Source of the DNA: an uncultured Phycisphaerae bacterium
GTDB taxonomy: Bacteria > Planctomycetota > Phycisphaerae > UBA1845 > PWPN01
Length of the DNA: 63,211 nucleotides
Assembly: GCA_938005315.1 (NCBI GenBank)
Contig: CALLOB010000016.1
Coordinates: 1 to 63,211, forward strand
Reading direction: 5' to 3'
Below the pieces are notes generated by a model. The model did no database searches and had not been told where the DNA came from. It was given only the letters and a program-made list of their open reading frames with translations. A program made the position numbers and the translations under genes. Of this stretch, positions 9,417 to 18,516 are shown piece by piece; the first letter of the stretch is position 1, and the number at the start of each line of letters is the position of its first letter.

Positions 9417-10508
9417 ATGCTGGAGCGAGTCGAGCGTCTTCCCGAGCCGCAGCCGGACGTCGGGCAGCTGGTGGATGTTCTGCGTCGCCGCCCGGCGGGG
9501 CGCGTGCCGATGCTGGAGATCAAGCTGGACGACGAGGTCCAGGCCGCCCTGCTGGGCGAACCCCTGATTCCCTGGTCGGCCGAGGCCCCCCGGGATCAGC
9601 GGATCGCGTCGGTGCGTCAGCACGCCGGGCTGATGCGGCGGCTGGGTTTCGACGCCTTCCGCGTGCGAACGGCCATCCCCTTCACGAGCGCCAAGGCCGG
9701 GGCCGACGACACGGCGGATCTCAGCCGCGGCCGGCGGCAGTGGCAGGACGAGCACACCGGTCCGATCCGCACCCGCGAGGACTTTGAACGCTATCCCTGG
9801 CCGAGGCCGCAGGATGTCGACTACCGTCTGGCCGAGGATTTCCTGCGCGAACTCCCCGAGGGCATGGGCTGCATCGCCTATATCAGCGGGCCTTTCGAAT
9901 GGTCCAGCTGGCTGATGGGGCTGGAGCCCTTCATGCTGGCGCTGTACGAGCAGCCGGACCTGGTTGCGGATCTCACCGAACGCGTGGGCCGGGCGATCTA
10001 CGACGCCTTGGCCGGTTACGTGGGCATGGACAACATCGTGGCCTTCTGGGTGGGCGACGACCTGGGCTTCAAGACCAGCACGCTGATCAGCCCCGAGCAC
10101 CTGCGGCAGTACATCCTGCCGTGGCACCGCCGCTACGCCGAGCTGGCCCACCGCAGCGACCGTCCCTACCTGCTGCACTGCTGCGGGCACGTCGGTGCGA
10201 TCATGTCCGACCTGGCCGACGACGTGCGGATCGACGCCAAGCACAGTTTCGAGGACGTCATCGAGCCGGTGGAGTCGTTTCACCGCACCTGGGGGTCGCG
10301 CCTGACCGCCGTGGGGGGGGTGGACGTTGATCTGCTGGCCCGCGGCAGCCCGCAGCAGGTGGCCGACCGCACGGCCGCGATCCTGGAGGCCTGCGCTCCG
10401 GCCGGCGGCTACATCGCCGGGACCGGCAATTCGGTGACCAACTACATCCCGGTGGAGAACTACCTGACGATGGTGGAAACCGTCCACAGGTTCAACGGGC
10501 GGGCCTGA
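9417..10508 (+). CDS. Uroporphyrinogen decarboxylase (URO-D) family protein
   Basis: A 363-residue (beta/alpha)8 protein of the URO-D superfamily, which holds heme-pathway decarboxylases and corrinoid-dependent methyltransferases such as MtaA and CmuA. Signatures are FRVRTAIPF, GCIAYISGPFEWSSWLMG, HLRQYILPWHRRYAELAH, LLHCCGHVG and KHSFEDVIEPVE. The HCC cluster resembles the zinc-binding HxC of methylcobamide:CoM methyltransferases, but the downstream Cys of those enzymes (near IAGTGNSVTNYIPVEN) is absent. No heme genes are nearby. It is more likely one of the many uncharacterised Planctomycete paralogues than HemE. Confidence 0.8.
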   Translation: MLERVERLPEPQPDVGQLVDVLRRRPAGRVPMLEIKLDDEVQAALLGEPLIPWSAEAPRDQRIASVRQHAGLMRRLGFDAFRVRTAIPFTSAKAGADDTADLSRGRRQWQDEHTGPIRTREDFERYPWPRPQDVDYRLAEDFLRELPEGMGCIAYISGPFEWSSWLMGLEPFMLALYEQPDLVADLTERVGRAIYDALAGYVGMDNIVAFWVGDDLGFKTSTLISPEHLRQYILPWHRRYAELAHRSDRPYLLHCCGHVGAIMSDLADDVRIDAKHSFEDVIEPVESFHRTWGSRLTAVGGVDVDLLARGSPQQVADRTAAILEACAPAGGYIAGTGNSVTNYIPVENYLTMVETVHRFNGRA

Positions 10509-10551
10509 CGGCCCCGGGGAGGCCGTCGGGCGTCGGGGCCCGGCGGGTGCG

Positions 10552-11232
10552 ATGAGCCGCGCGGATTTCATCGACATTTCCGACGCCTTTACCCAGTGGC
10601 TGGGTTTCGCCAACGCCGGCATGCTCAACCGCGGCAACCTTTACTGCTTCGACAGGGCCATCGCGAATCTTCCGGGGGACGCCCCGGTGGTGGAGATCGG
10701 CTCGTTCGCCGGTCTCTCGACCAATCTGCTGGTCTACTATCTCCGCCGACACGGCAGGTCGAACCGGCTGATCACCTGCGACCGCTGGGAGTTCGAGGGG
10801 GCCCGGCCCGGCGAGCGCATCGGCGAAAGCCCGGTGAAGTTCGACGCGTACCGCGCATTCGTGCGCGACTCGTTCCTGCGGAACGTGCGTTTCTTCAGCG
10901 GCGACCGGCTCCCGCACACGCTGGAGATGAGTTCCGACGAGTTTTTCGCCGCCTGGCGGGAGCAGGCCCGCGCAACCGACGTTTTCGGGCGGATGGTGAC
11001 ACTGGGAGGGCCGATCGGCTTCTGCTACATCGACGGCAACCACTCCTACGCCTGCGCCCGGCGCGATTTCGAGAACGCCGACGCCTTTCTGGAGCCCGGC
11101 GGCTTCATCCTGTTCGACGACTCGGCCGACGGAACCGCCTGGGAGGTCTGCAGGGTGGTGGCGGAGGTGGCCGCGGACGGGCGATATGAGCTGGTGACCA
11201 GGAACCCCAACTATCTGTTCCGCAAGCGCTGA
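10552..11232 (+). CDS. Class I SAM-dependent methyltransferase
   Basis: A cytoplasmic 226-residue methyltransferase of the Methyltransf_24 / macrocin-O-methyltransferase-like group. SAM-binding motif I is VVEIGSFAGLSTNLLVYYL (about residues 45-63). The metal/substrate motif CYIDGNHSYACARRDFE (about 158-174) is followed by LEPGGFILFDD. The GNHSY/FDD pattern is typical of sugar or hydroxamate O-methyltransferases. The substrate is unknown. The start has no strong Shine-Dalgarno. It sits 43 nt after the URO-D gene and just before an exported oxidoreductase, probably in the same transcript. Confidence 0.82.
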   Translation: MSRADFIDISDAFTQWLGFANAGMLNRGNLYCFDRAIANLPGDAPVVEIGSFAGLSTNLLVYYLRRHGRSNRLITCDRWEFEGARPGERIGESPVKFDAYRAFVRDSFLRNVRFFSGDRLPHTLEMSSDEFFAAWREQARATDVFGRMVTLGGPIGFCYIDGNHSYACARRDFENADAFLEPGGFILFDDSADGTAWEVCRVVAEVAADGRYELVTRNPNYLFRKR

Positions 11233-11266
11233 GTCGGGCGGACAGGCCCGTGGGAGGACGAGGTCA

Positions 11267-12589
11267 ATGGACAGCACACAGCGAAGGATCGGGCGTCGGC
11301 GGCTGCTCAGACGCGCCGCGGCGGCGGGCTGGACGGCGGTGGCGGCGCCGTACATCGTGCCGGCGTCGGTGTTCGGGCGCGGCGGAGCGATTCCGCCCGG
11401 TGAGCGCATCACCGTCGGGGTCATCGGCACCGGGGGGCAGGGCCGCTACGACATGGGCGGCTTCCTGGCCAGCCGCGACGCCCAGGTGGTGGCGGTCTGC
11501 GACGTCAAGGCCGAGGCTCGCGAGGCCGCGCGGCAGCAGGTAGACAGGCATTACGGCACGTCCGGCTGCGCCGCCTACCGCGATTTCCGCGAGCTGACCG
11601 CCCGCGAGGACATCGACGTGGTGCTGATCGCGTCGCCGGACCACTGGCACGTGCTGCACGCCCTGGAGGCGGTGAGGGCGGGCAAGGACGTGTACCTGGA
11701 AAAGCCGATGGCCGTGAGCCTCCAGCAGGCCCTGGCGCTGCGGGCCGAGGTCCGGCGCCGCAACCGCGTCTTCCAGTTCGGCACGCAGCAGCGATCCACG
11801 CCGCATTTCCGCTTCGCCTGCGAGCTGGTGCGCAACGGCCGCATCGGGCCGTTGCGGGAGGTTCAGGTTTCCGCGCCGGGGGGCTGGGACCAGCGGACCG
11901 GGGAGCCGGGTTATCCGGTGGTTCCGGTGCCCGAGGGGCTGGATTACGACCTGTGGCTGGGTCCGGCGCCGATGGCGCCGTACACGCCCAAGCGCGTGGT
12001 AACGCCGTACTGGTTCCACATCAGCGATTATGCCGTCGGTTATGTGGCCGGCTGGGGCATCCACCACGTGGACATCGCCCAGTGGGGCATGGGCACGGAA
12101 GACACCGGCCCGGTGGAGATCGAGGGCTCGGGTGTCTTTCCGACCGACGACGGCCTGTGTGACACGGCCCTGAACTGGGACATGAAGCTGACCTACGCCA
12201 ACGGCGTGCGGATGCACTTCGTCAGCGATGGACAGATGCACCCGCACGGCATCCGCTTCGTGGGCCGCGACGGCTGGATTTACGTGAACCGCGAGCGTCT
12301 GGAAACCCATCCGCGCTCGCTGCTATGCGAACGCATCGGCCGCGACGAGATCCATCTGCCGCTGAGCACCCAGCACCAGCAGAACCTGCTGGAATGCGTG
12401 CGCACCCGCCGGCGGACGGTCTGCGACATCGAGACTGCGGTGCGTTCCGAGACCATCTGCCATCTCTGCGACATCGCGATGCGGCTGGGCCGCAGACTGC
12501 GGTGGGATCCGCAGGCCGAACGATTCATCGACGACGAAGAGGCCAACCGCCGGATGGCACGGCCGATGCAGGCTCCCTGGCGCCTGTGA
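11267..12589 (+). CDS. Exported Gfo/Idh/MocA family oxidoreductase
   Basis: A 440-residue NAD(P)-dependent sugar-type oxidoreductase. The N-terminus has a twin-arginine-like signal (GRRRLLRRAAAAG followed by a hydrophobic stretch), so it is probably periplasmic with prebound cofactor. The Rossmann motif VGVIGTGGQGRYDMGG lies near residues 48-63. The EKP motif is YLEKPMAVSLQQ, and a second His-rich motif is GWGIHHVDIAQWGMGT. This is the secreted type expanded in Planctomycetes. The next gene, a ThuA-domain protein, supports a role in sugar oxidation. The substrate is unknown. Confidence 0.88.
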   Translation: MDSTQRRIGRRRLLRRAAAAGWTAVAAPYIVPASVFGRGGAIPPGERITVGVIGTGGQGRYDMGGFLASRDAQVVAVCDVKAEAREAARQQVDRHYGTSGCAAYRDFRELTAREDIDVVLIASPDHWHVLHALEAVRAGKDVYLEKPMAVSLQQALALRAEVRRRNRVFQFGTQQRSTPHFRFACELVRNGRIGPLREVQVSAPGGWDQRTGEPGYPVVPVPEGLDYDLWLGPAPMAPYTPKRVVTPYWFHISDYAVGYVAGWGIHHVDIAQWGMGTEDTGPVEIEGSGVFPTDDGLCDTALNWDMKLTYANGVRMHFVSDGQMHPHGIRFVGRDGWIYVNRERLETHPRSLLCERIGRDEIHLPLSTQHQQNLLECVRTRRRTVCDIETAVRSETICHLCDIAMRLGRRLRWDPQAERFIDDEEANRRMARPMQAPWRL

Positions 12590-12666
12590 ACGCCTGTCGG
12601 GGGAGCCCGGGGACGTCAGGGACACGAGCGAAAACGCCGGATGAACACACGGTGAGGATTTGAGGA

Positions 12667-15600
12667 ATGACTTTCGCGAAGCGTGCGATGCTGCGGGTGA
12701 TCGTGGCGGCGGCCGTGCTGTCGTCGGTGGGCGCGATTCCGGCTTCGGCGGCCGAACCGCTGCGGGTGCTGATCCTGACCGGGGCCAACAACCACGACTG
12801 GCGGACCACCACGCCGGTGCTGCGGCGGATGTTCGAGGAGCATCCCCGTTTCCGCGTCGTCCGGGTGGTCGAGCAGCCGGCGGACTGCGACTCGGCGACA
12901 TTCGGGGCCTGTGACGTCGTGGTCAGCAACTGGTCGGCCTTTCCGGAGATGACCGGGCGCCAGTGGGGACCGGTGGCCGAGGCGGCCTTCGTCGATTTCA
13001 TCCGCCGGGGGGGCGGATTCGTCGTGTTCCACGCGGCCGGCGCCACCAGCCAGGACTGGCCGGAGTTCCAGCAGCTGGTCGGATTGACCTGGAGCCCGGG
13101 TACCACCGGGCACGCCCGCGTCGCGCCCTGCAAGATCGAAATCGCCGATCGCGAACATCCGATCACCCGCGGGCTGGAGGATTTCTGGACGGTGGACGAG
13201 CTCTGGCACGCGATGGTCTCGATCGGCAAGCCCGAATACAGCGTGTTGTGCCGGGCTTTTTCGGCGCCGCAGTGGCAGGGAAGCGGACGGTATGAGCCGG
13301 CGCTGGTGGTGACCCGCATGGAAGCCGGACGGGGCGTCAATCTCATCCTCGGCCACGAGGCCGACGCCATGAAAAACCCCGGCTGGCGGACGCTGATGTT
13401 CCGCGGAGCGGAGTGGGCCGCTACCGGCGAGGTTACCATCCCCCCGCCCGGGGACTGGCCGCGAAGCGCGGCTTCCGCCGTGGCGGCGGTGACGGATCTT
13501 GAGGCCGCCCTGGCGGGCACTGCCGCCTGGAAACAAGGTCAGCCTCGTGAGTCGCTCGGAATCCTGGAAAATCACGTGCAGCACCGGATGTCGCTGACCG
13601 GCGAGGCCGGCGAGGCGGCGCGGAGCGAGCTGGCCGAGCGGCTGGCCGGCAGGCTGGGCGGCGAGGCGACCACGGACGGCAAGGCCTTCATCTGCCGACA
13701 ACTGGCCCTGATCGCCACGGCCCGGCAGGTGCCGGCGATCGCGGCGCTGCTGGGCGAGGAGTCGCTTACCGAGGCGGCGCGGGCGGCGCTGGAGGGCATC
13801 GGGGGTCCTGAGGCCGCCAAGGCCCTGCGTGAAGCACTGGATTCCACGAGCGGCCTGCAGCGTATCGGCGTCGTCAACGCTCTGGGCAACCTGGCGGATG
13901 CAGAATCGGTCCCGGTGCTGGCGGGGCTTCTGGCGGATGCCGATCCTGCGATCGCCACGGCCGCCGCGGAGGCGTTGGGCGCGATCGGCACGTCCGAGGC
14001 GGCTCAGGCGCTGGCGGCGGCGGTCGGACCGGCCTCTGAGCCGTTCAAGGGCATCGCGGCGGCGGCCTATCTGAAGTGCACGGAGAAGATCGGGGCCGCG
14101 GGCCGGGTGGACGAGGCCATCGGCATGTGCATGCGGATGATCACGCCGGCCGAGCCTTCGTGGCTGCGGGCCGGGGCGATGCGGCTGCTGGTCGAACTCC
14201 AGCCGGCCAAGGGCATGCCGCTGCTGGCGTTCGCCCTGAGCGGGGACGACCCGGAGATGGCGGCGGCCGCGATTCGCATCGTGCGCGACCTGCCCGGAAA
14301 GACCGATGCCCAGGTGCTGGCGGAGCAGCTTCCGCGCATGCCCGCGTCGGCCCGGGCGATGCTGGCCGAGGCGCTGGCGGAGCGCGGGGCGGAGCAGGCG
14401 GTGCGGCGGGCCTTATGGACGCCCGGCGCCGATCAGGATCTGGAGCAGCTCCTGGCGGTGCTGGCCGCGTCGCCCACGCCGGCCGGCATGCGGGCCGCGG
14501 CGGCATGGCTGGGCCACCCGATGGCAACCGACCGCGCCGCCGCGACGGTGGTTTCGATCGGCGAGGCGATCATCGAATCCGCCCACCGCATGGAGGTGGC
14601 CGAAGCGATGGGCGACGTGATCGCCTCCTGCGGCGTGGCGGATGTGGTCCGGCGGGCGGACCGCCTGCGGCGGCGGGCCTGGCGGCCGGTGAATCTGGCC
14701 CGTCTGGCGGAGGTGAGCAGTCCCGACGGCCTGGAACCCGACTCGGGGTCCGGCCCCGACCAGGCGGCGGTGGACGGCAATCCCGACACTTACTGGGACG
14801 AGACGGACGGCCAGCCGATGTATCGCTTTCGGCTGACCTTCCCCGAGCCCACGGCGGTTTCGGCGCTGCGCATCAAGGGGCACGCCTTCCAGTCTTACAG
14901 CCCCAGGGATTACGCGGTGCTCTGCGACGGGCGGGAGGTGGCCGTGGTGCACGACGCCGAGTACGACCCGCAGAGCAATGAGACCGTGGCCGGCTGGCCG
15001 ACGTGTCCGTGCAAGGAGCTTGAGCTGGCGATCACCGCATCCTACGGCGCGTCGCCGGGTATCCGGGAACTGGAGTTGTACCACTTCCCCGAGCCCCTCG
15101 AGCCGCGCCTGCGGTGGCGGCAGACCGCGGATTCGCTGGCCCTGCTGAATCATGACCGGATCGTCTGGCAGCACAACCATGGCCGAGGCTTGCGTCGTCC
15201 CTACATGCACCCGGTGGCGACGCTCGAGGGCGACGAGCTGACCGCCCTGAGTCCGGCGGATCATGACTGGCACTTCGCGCTGTGGTTCTCCTGGATGGCG
15301 ATCGACGGCGTCGACTACTGGTCGACGACGCCCGAGGCCGCGGGACGCACTTCGATCCACGAGGTGCGGGCGATGCCTGCTGAAGACTTCTCGGCCCGGA
15401 TCGAACTGGATCTCGTGTATCAGCTGCGGGACCGGCCGCCGGTGATGACGGAGCGCCGCGTGATCAGGATTTCGCCGCCGGCCGAGGACGGTTCGTACCA
15501 CATCGAGTGGACGGGCGAGTTCGCCGCGATCGGGCGCGATCTGGAGCTCAAGGGCGGCTCGCACGGTGGCGGGTATGCGGGTATGGCCTTCCGAGCCTCG

Positions 15601-15978
15601 ACGGACAGCCGGGGCTGGACGCTGACCGACAGCGAGGGGCGACAGGACCGGCCGGAGGGTGGGTTGGGACGCACAACGCACGGCCTGCCGGCCAGGTGGA
15701 TGGATTTCAGCCTGATCAGCGGTGAGCGAGGTCGGCCGGCAGGGCTGGCGATCTTCGATCACCCCGACAACATCCGCCACCCGGCACCGTCGTTCGTGAT
15801 GTTGGACGAGAAGATCCCGTTCGGCTACTGCAACCCCGCGCCGCTGTTCGCCGAGCCGATCCGACTCGAGGCCGGCAAGCCCCTCAGGTTGCGATACGGG
15901 ATTCTGGTGCATCCCGGCAGATACGAGCCTGACCGGCTGGACCGCCTCTGGCAGGAGTGGTCCGGCAGGCCGCGATGA
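12667..15978 (+). CDS. Secreted ThuA - HEAT repeat - discoidin-like - DUF6807 (PmoA) protein
   Basis: An exported 1103-residue multidomain protein with a signal peptide at 1-29. Residues about 31-258 are a ThuA (trehalose-utilisation-like, glutamine-amidotransferase fold) domain, with GANNHDWRTTTPVLRRMFEE and GHEADAMKNPGWRTLMFRGAEW. HEAT-like alpha repeats occupy about 345-500. An F5/8 C (discoidin)-like segment (VDGNPDTYWDETDGQPMYRF) spans about 683-805. The C-terminal third is a DUF6807/PmoA-family beta domain (SPADHDWHFALWFSWMAIDG). These families cluster with carbohydrate genes in Planctomycetes. It follows the exported oxidoreductase, so a joint sugar-processing role is inferred. Confidence 0.85.
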   Translation: MTFAKRAMLRVIVAAAVLSSVGAIPASAAEPLRVLILTGANNHDWRTTTPVLRRMFEEHPRFRVVRVVEQPADCDSATFGACDVVVSNWSAFPEMTGRQWGPVAEAAFVDFIRRGGGFVVFHAAGATSQDWPEFQQLVGLTWSPGTTGHARVAPCKIEIADREHPITRGLEDFWTVDELWHAMVSIGKPEYSVLCRAFSAPQWQGSGRYEPALVVTRMEAGRGVNLILGHEADAMKNPGWRTLMFRGAEWAATGEVTIPPPGDWPRSAASAVAAVTDLEAALAGTAAWKQGQPRESLGILENHVQHRMSLTGEAGEAARSELAERLAGRLGGEATTDGKAFICRQLALIATARQVPAIAALLGEESLTEAARAALEGIGGPEAAKALREALDSTSGLQRIGVVNALGNLADAESVPVLAGLLADADPAIATAAAEALGAIGTSEAAQALAAAVGPASEPFKGIAAAAYLKCTEKIGAAGRVDEAIGMCMRMITPAEPSWLRAGAMRLLVELQPAKGMPLLAFALSGDDPEMAAAAIRIVRDLPGKTDAQVLAEQLPRMPASARAMLAEALAERGAEQAVRRALWTPGADQDLEQLLAVLAASPTPAGMRAAAAWLGHPMATDRAAATVVSIGEAIIESAHRMEVAEAMGDVIASCGVADVVRRADRLRRRAWRPVNLARLAEVSSPDGLEPDSGSGPDQAAVDGNPDTYWDETDGQPMYRFRLTFPEPTAVSALRIKGHAFQSYSPRDYAVLCDGREVAVVHDAEYDPQSNETVAGWPTCPCKELELAITASYGASPGIRELELYHFPEPLEPRLRWRQTADSLALLNHDRIVWQHNHGRGLRRPYMHPVATLEGDELTALSPADHDWHFALWFSWMAIDGVDYWSTTPEAAGRTSIHEVRAMPAEDFSARIELDLVYQLRDRPPVMTERRVIRISPPAEDGSYHIEWTGEFAAIGRDLELKGGSHGGGYAGMAFRASTDSRGWTLTDSEGRQDRPEGGLGRTTHGLPARWMDFSLISGERGRPAGLAIFDHPDNIRHPAPSFVMLDEKIPFGYCNPAPLFAEPIRLEAGKPLRLRYGILVHPGRYEPDRLDRLWQEWSGRPR

Positions 15979-16096
15979 TCGGGCAATTCGGGCGGGAAGC
16001 CCGAGAAATCATTCCACAGTATTTCACAGGTGTGGATAAGTGGCGTTGCGCAGCGCAATAGCTTGCTGGATATAACACTAAGGCAGTTCACTGGCA

Positions 16097-16116
16097 CTGT
16101 AAACCGCTGTAAACGG
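16097..16116 (+). promoter_or_regulatory. Tandem 10-bp direct repeat upstream of deoR (possible operator)
   Basis: CTGTAAACCG (16097-16106) is followed at once by CTGTAAACGG (16107-16116), matching at 9 of 10 positions. Two copies 10 bp apart place the half-sites on the same helix face. The pair lies 31 bp upstream of the candidate -35 and about 90 bp before the DeoR start. It is a plausible binding site for the BMC operon's regulator. Confidence 0.4.
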
Positions 16117-16147
16117 ATCTTGTCCGCCGACTAGTGACAGATTCTGC

Positions 16148-16175
16148 TTGCAATCTTTCATGATCCGTCGATAAT
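16148..16175 (+). promoter_or_regulatory. Promoter candidate of the BMC operon
   Basis: TTGCAA (16148-16153), a 16-bp gap and GATAAT (16170-16175; ATAATA overlaps it with a 17-bp gap). Transcription from here would start about 25 nt before the deoR start. The 230-nt region upstream is one of few AT-rich stretches. No other clear promoter is seen within the BMC cluster. Confidence 0.5.
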
Positions 16176-16208
16176 ACGACTGGTTCCAGTCGAGCCCTGG
16201 AGGTTTTG

Positions 16209-17018
16209 ATGACGGCGGACGAGCGGCGCCGGCAGTTATCGGATTATCTTGCCCAGCGCGGTTATGCGGATCTGTCGTTGCTGGTCAAGGAACTGGGGGT
16301 CTCGGAATCGACGATCCGGCGGGATCTGTCGCAGCTGGAGGAAGAGGGCGTCGTTCGGCGTACGCACGGCGGGGCGGTCTTCGTCAGCGATCGGGTGAAC
16401 GCCCTGAACTACGCGGTTCGGGAGCAGTCGGCGGTGGCCGAGAAGCAGGCCATCGGGCGGGCGGCGGCGGAGCTGGTCGAGGACGGCGAGACGGTGCTTC
16501 TGGACGGGGGCACGACGACGTACCATGTGGCCCGGGCGCTGGTCGGTCGTTCGCTGCAGGTGGTGACCAACTCGCTGCCGATCGCCAACCTGCTGAGCAG
16601 CTCGCCGAACGTGGAGCTGATCTTCGTGGGGGGGTACATCTATCCGCGGCCGGGGGTGGCCCTGGGGCCGATCACCCGCCAGGCGCTGGCCTCGCTGCAG
16701 TTTTCCAAGGTGTTCATGGGCGCCGCGGGGATCACTGAGGAGGGGCTGTACAACGCCAACGTGCTGATGGTGGAGGCCCAGCACCAGATGATCAACAGTG
16801 CCGACGAGGTGATCGTTGTGGCCGACCGGAGCAAGTTCGGCCGGCGGAGCCTGGCCAAGCTGGGAACCTGGGAACACGTGGATCGGCTGGTGAGCGATGC
16901 GGGCCTGGACGCGCACTGGCGGACGGTGGTGGAAGCGGCCGGGGTGGAGCTGATTCTGGCGGCGGCGGCCGATGAGGAGCCCGCGTTGCGCCTGGCGAAC
17001 GGGCGAAGCGGCGGGTGA
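16209..17018 (+). CDS. DeoR-family transcriptional regulator of the BMC operon
   Basis: A 269-residue DeoR/GlpR-type regulator. The N-terminal winged HTH is intact (residues about 3-57: LVKELGVSESTIRRDLSQLE, then EEGVVRRTHGGAVF). The C-terminal DeoRC sensor domain includes LLDGGTTTYHVARAL (about 97-111), which in this family binds sugar phosphates. The ATG at 16209 is chosen for its GGAGG at 16199-16203. It is the first gene of the microcompartment cluster, 40 nt before pduL. This suggests autoregulation and control by a phosphorylated deoxysugar such as fuculose-1-phosphate (inference). Confidence 0.9.
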   Translation: MTADERRRQLSDYLAQRGYADLSLLVKELGVSESTIRRDLSQLEEEGVVRRTHGGAVFVSDRVNALNYAVREQSAVAEKQAIGRAAAELVEDGETVLLDGGTTTYHVARALVGRSLQVVTNSLPIANLLSSSPNVELIFVGGYIYPRPGVALGPITRQALASLQFSKVFMGAAGITEEGLYNANVLMVEAQHQMINSADEVIVVADRSKFGRRSLAKLGTWEHVDRLVSDAGLDAHWRTVVEAAGVELILAAAADEEPALRLANGRSGG

Positions 17019-17058
17019 CGGGGGCAGGCCTGCGGCTGCATCGGGCGAGAGGTCGGCG

Positions 17059-17754
17059 ATGAGCACGATGGTTCACGACGGGCGAGGTCCGGACCGGGCG
17101 ACGGTGGAGCGTCTGGTGCGGCAGGTATTGCGCGAGCGGCTGGGATCCGCCGGCGGGGACGGGCGGACGGCGAAGCCGCCGCGGTCGAAGCTGGTGGTGA
17201 ACATCTCGGCGCGGCACATGCATGTCAGCCCCGAGCACCTGGAGGTGCTGTTCGGGCCGGGGGCGAAGCTGACGGTGCTCAAGCCGCTCTACCAGGACGG
17301 CCACTTCGCCAGCGAGCAGACGGTCACGATCATCGGCCCGCGGCACCGCACGATCAGCAACCTGCGGATTCTGGGGCCGTGCCGGCCGGCGAGCCAGATC
17401 GAGCTGGCCTTCACCGACGGCATCGCGATGGGGCTGGATCTGCCAGTGCGGCTCAGCGGCGACGTGAAGGACACGCCGGGGTGTCTGGTGCTGGGCCCCA
17501 AGGGGTACATCGAGCTGAAGGAGGGCGTGATCCGGGCGCAGCGGCACGTGCACATGCACCCGCATGACGCGGCTTATTACGGCGTGGGCAACGGCGACAT
17601 GATGAAGCTGCGGGTCGAGGGCCGCTGCGCGACGACGTTCGAGGACATCATCGTCCGGGTGGACCCGAAAGTGAAGCTGGAGGTGCATCTGGACACGGAC
17701 GAGGGCAACGCTTGCGACCTGCCGGGGGCGAGTCGCGTGGAACTGATCCGGTAG
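17059..17754 (+). CDS. pduL: BMC phosphotransacylase PduL
   Basis: PduL moves an acyl group from CoA to phosphate inside microcompartments, returning CoA to the aldehyde dehydrogenase. The 231-residue protein has both zinc-site His clusters: [14 protein letters not shown] (about 48-61) and [20 protein letters not shown] (about 160-179). The N-terminal segment [17 protein letters not shown] (12-28), followed by a flexible linker, is a typical amphipathic encapsulation peptide. The start at 17059 precedes it. In this pathway the likely substrate is lactyl-CoA (inference from neighbours). Confidence 0.93.
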   Translation: MSTMVHDGRGPDRATVERLVRQVLRERLGSAGGDGRTAKPPRSKLVVNISARHMHVSPEHLEVLFGPGAKLTVLKPLYQDGHFASEQTVTIIGPRHRTISNLRILGPCRPASQIELAFTDGIAMGLDLPVRLSGDVKDTPGCLVLGPKGYIELKEGVIRAQRHVHMHPHDAAYYGVGNGDMMKLRVEGRCATTFEDIIVRVDPKVKLEVHLDTDEGNACDLPGASRVELIR

Positions 17755-17802
17755 CCGGCGCCGGCGGGCGACGTCGGCGTGCGGCGGAAGACGAGGTTTT
17801 CA

Positions 17803-17821
17803 GCCGGCGGGGGACGCCGGC
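17803..17821 (+). other. GC-rich hairpin before the first BMC-H gene
   Basis: Stem GCCGGCG (17803-17809) paired with CGCCGGC (17815-17821), 5-nt loop. It ends just before the GAGGAG Shine-Dalgarno of the shell gene. There is no U-tract, so it is not an ordinary terminator. It may stabilise or define a processed 5' end. Confidence 0.4.
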
Positions 17822-17839
17822 ACAGAGGAGTCGAGATTC

Positions 17840-18130
17840 ATGGCCATCGAAGCCCTGGGAATGATCGAGACGAAGGGTCTGGTCCCGCAGATCGAGGCCT
17901 GCGACGCGATGTTGAAGGCGGCGAACGTGACGCTGATCGGCTACGAGAAGGTCGGCCGAGGCTATGTGACCGGCTTCGTGCGCGGCGACGTGGCGGCGGT
18001 GAAGCAGGCGGTGGACGCCGGCGCCGCGGCGGCCGGCAAGGTCGGCGAGGTGGTGAGCGTGCATGTGATTCCGCGGCCGCACGACGAGCTGGCGAACATG
18101 CTGCCGGCGGCGGCCAAGGCCCGCAAGTGA
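17840..18130 (+). CDS. BMC-H hexameric shell protein, pore loop GRG
   Basis: A 96-residue single BMC domain that forms hexagonal shell tiles. Family hallmarks are [20 protein letters not shown] at the N-terminus, [15 protein letters not shown] in the middle, and [16 protein letters not shown] at the end. The pore loop reads KVGRGYVTG, with Arg at residue 40, so the hexamer pore would be lined by six Arg, unlike the GSG pore of PduA. The Shine-Dalgarno is GAGGAG. It is one of three BMC-H genes in the operon, each with a different pore loop. Confidence 0.97.
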   Translation: MAIEALGMIETKGLVPQIEACDAMLKAANVTLIGYEKVGRGYVTGFVRGDVAAVKQAVDAGAAAAGKVGEVVSVHVIPRPHDELANMLPAAAKARK

Positions 18131-18136
18131 GGGCGG

Positions 18137-18149
18137 GGGCCGCAGGCCC
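18137..18149 (+). other. GC-rich hairpin before the second BMC-H gene
   Basis: GGGCC (18137-18141) and GGCCC (18145-18149) with a 3-nt loop, just after the first BMC-H stop. Its right arm and flank (GCAGGCCCG) recur before the third BMC-H gene. There is no U-tract. Confidence 0.3.
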
Positions 18150-18224
18150 GTGAACAGATGAGGATACCGTCCCCGGCGGGGCGGCGTGCGCCCGCCGTCG
18201 GACCTGGCTGAAGGAGTGCTCGGC

Positions 18225-18491
18225 ATGAGCGACGCAATCGGCATGGTGGAGACAATGGGGTTTACCGGCCTGGTCGAGGCGACCGACGCGATGTGCAAGG
18301 CCGCGAACGTGGAGATGCTCAAGACTCTGCAGATCGGCGGCGGGCTGGTGACCACGATCGTCAAGGGCGACGTGGGCAGCGTGAAGGCCGCGGTGGACGC
18401 CGGGGCCGAGGCGGCCAACCGGGTGGGCGAGCTGCTCAGTGCCCACGTGATCGCCCGGCCGCACGAGGGGCTGACCGGCATCTTCCTGTGA
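18225..18491 (+). CDS. BMC-H hexameric shell protein, pore loop GGG
   Basis: An 88-residue BMC-H shell protein that starts with [20 protein letters not shown] and carries the [19 protein letters not shown] core and VIARPH. The pore loop QIGGGLVT (G38-G40) would give a wider, uncharged opening than its neighbours. ATG 18225 is selected because AAGGAG (18211-18216) is 8 nt upstream. The C-terminus (EGLTGIFL) is short. It is followed 25 nt later by ackA. Confidence 0.96.
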   Translation: MSDAIGMVETMGFTGLVEATDAMCKAANVEMLKTLQIGGGLVTTIVKGDVGSVKAAVDAGAEAANRVGELLSAHVIARPHEGLTGIFL

Positions 18492-18516
18492 CCGGCGGAT
18501 CAGGCGCGAGGGCGGC

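Noticed and set aside
9417..10508. The URO-D family protein as heme-pathway HemE
   Set aside because: The sequence carries an HCC motif and Planctomycete-paralogue features and has no heme genes nearby; called at family level only.
15988..16004. Hairpin TCGGGC/GCCCGA after the ThuA protein gene as a terminator
   Set aside because: The stem is only 6 bp and no U-tract follows; too weak to call.
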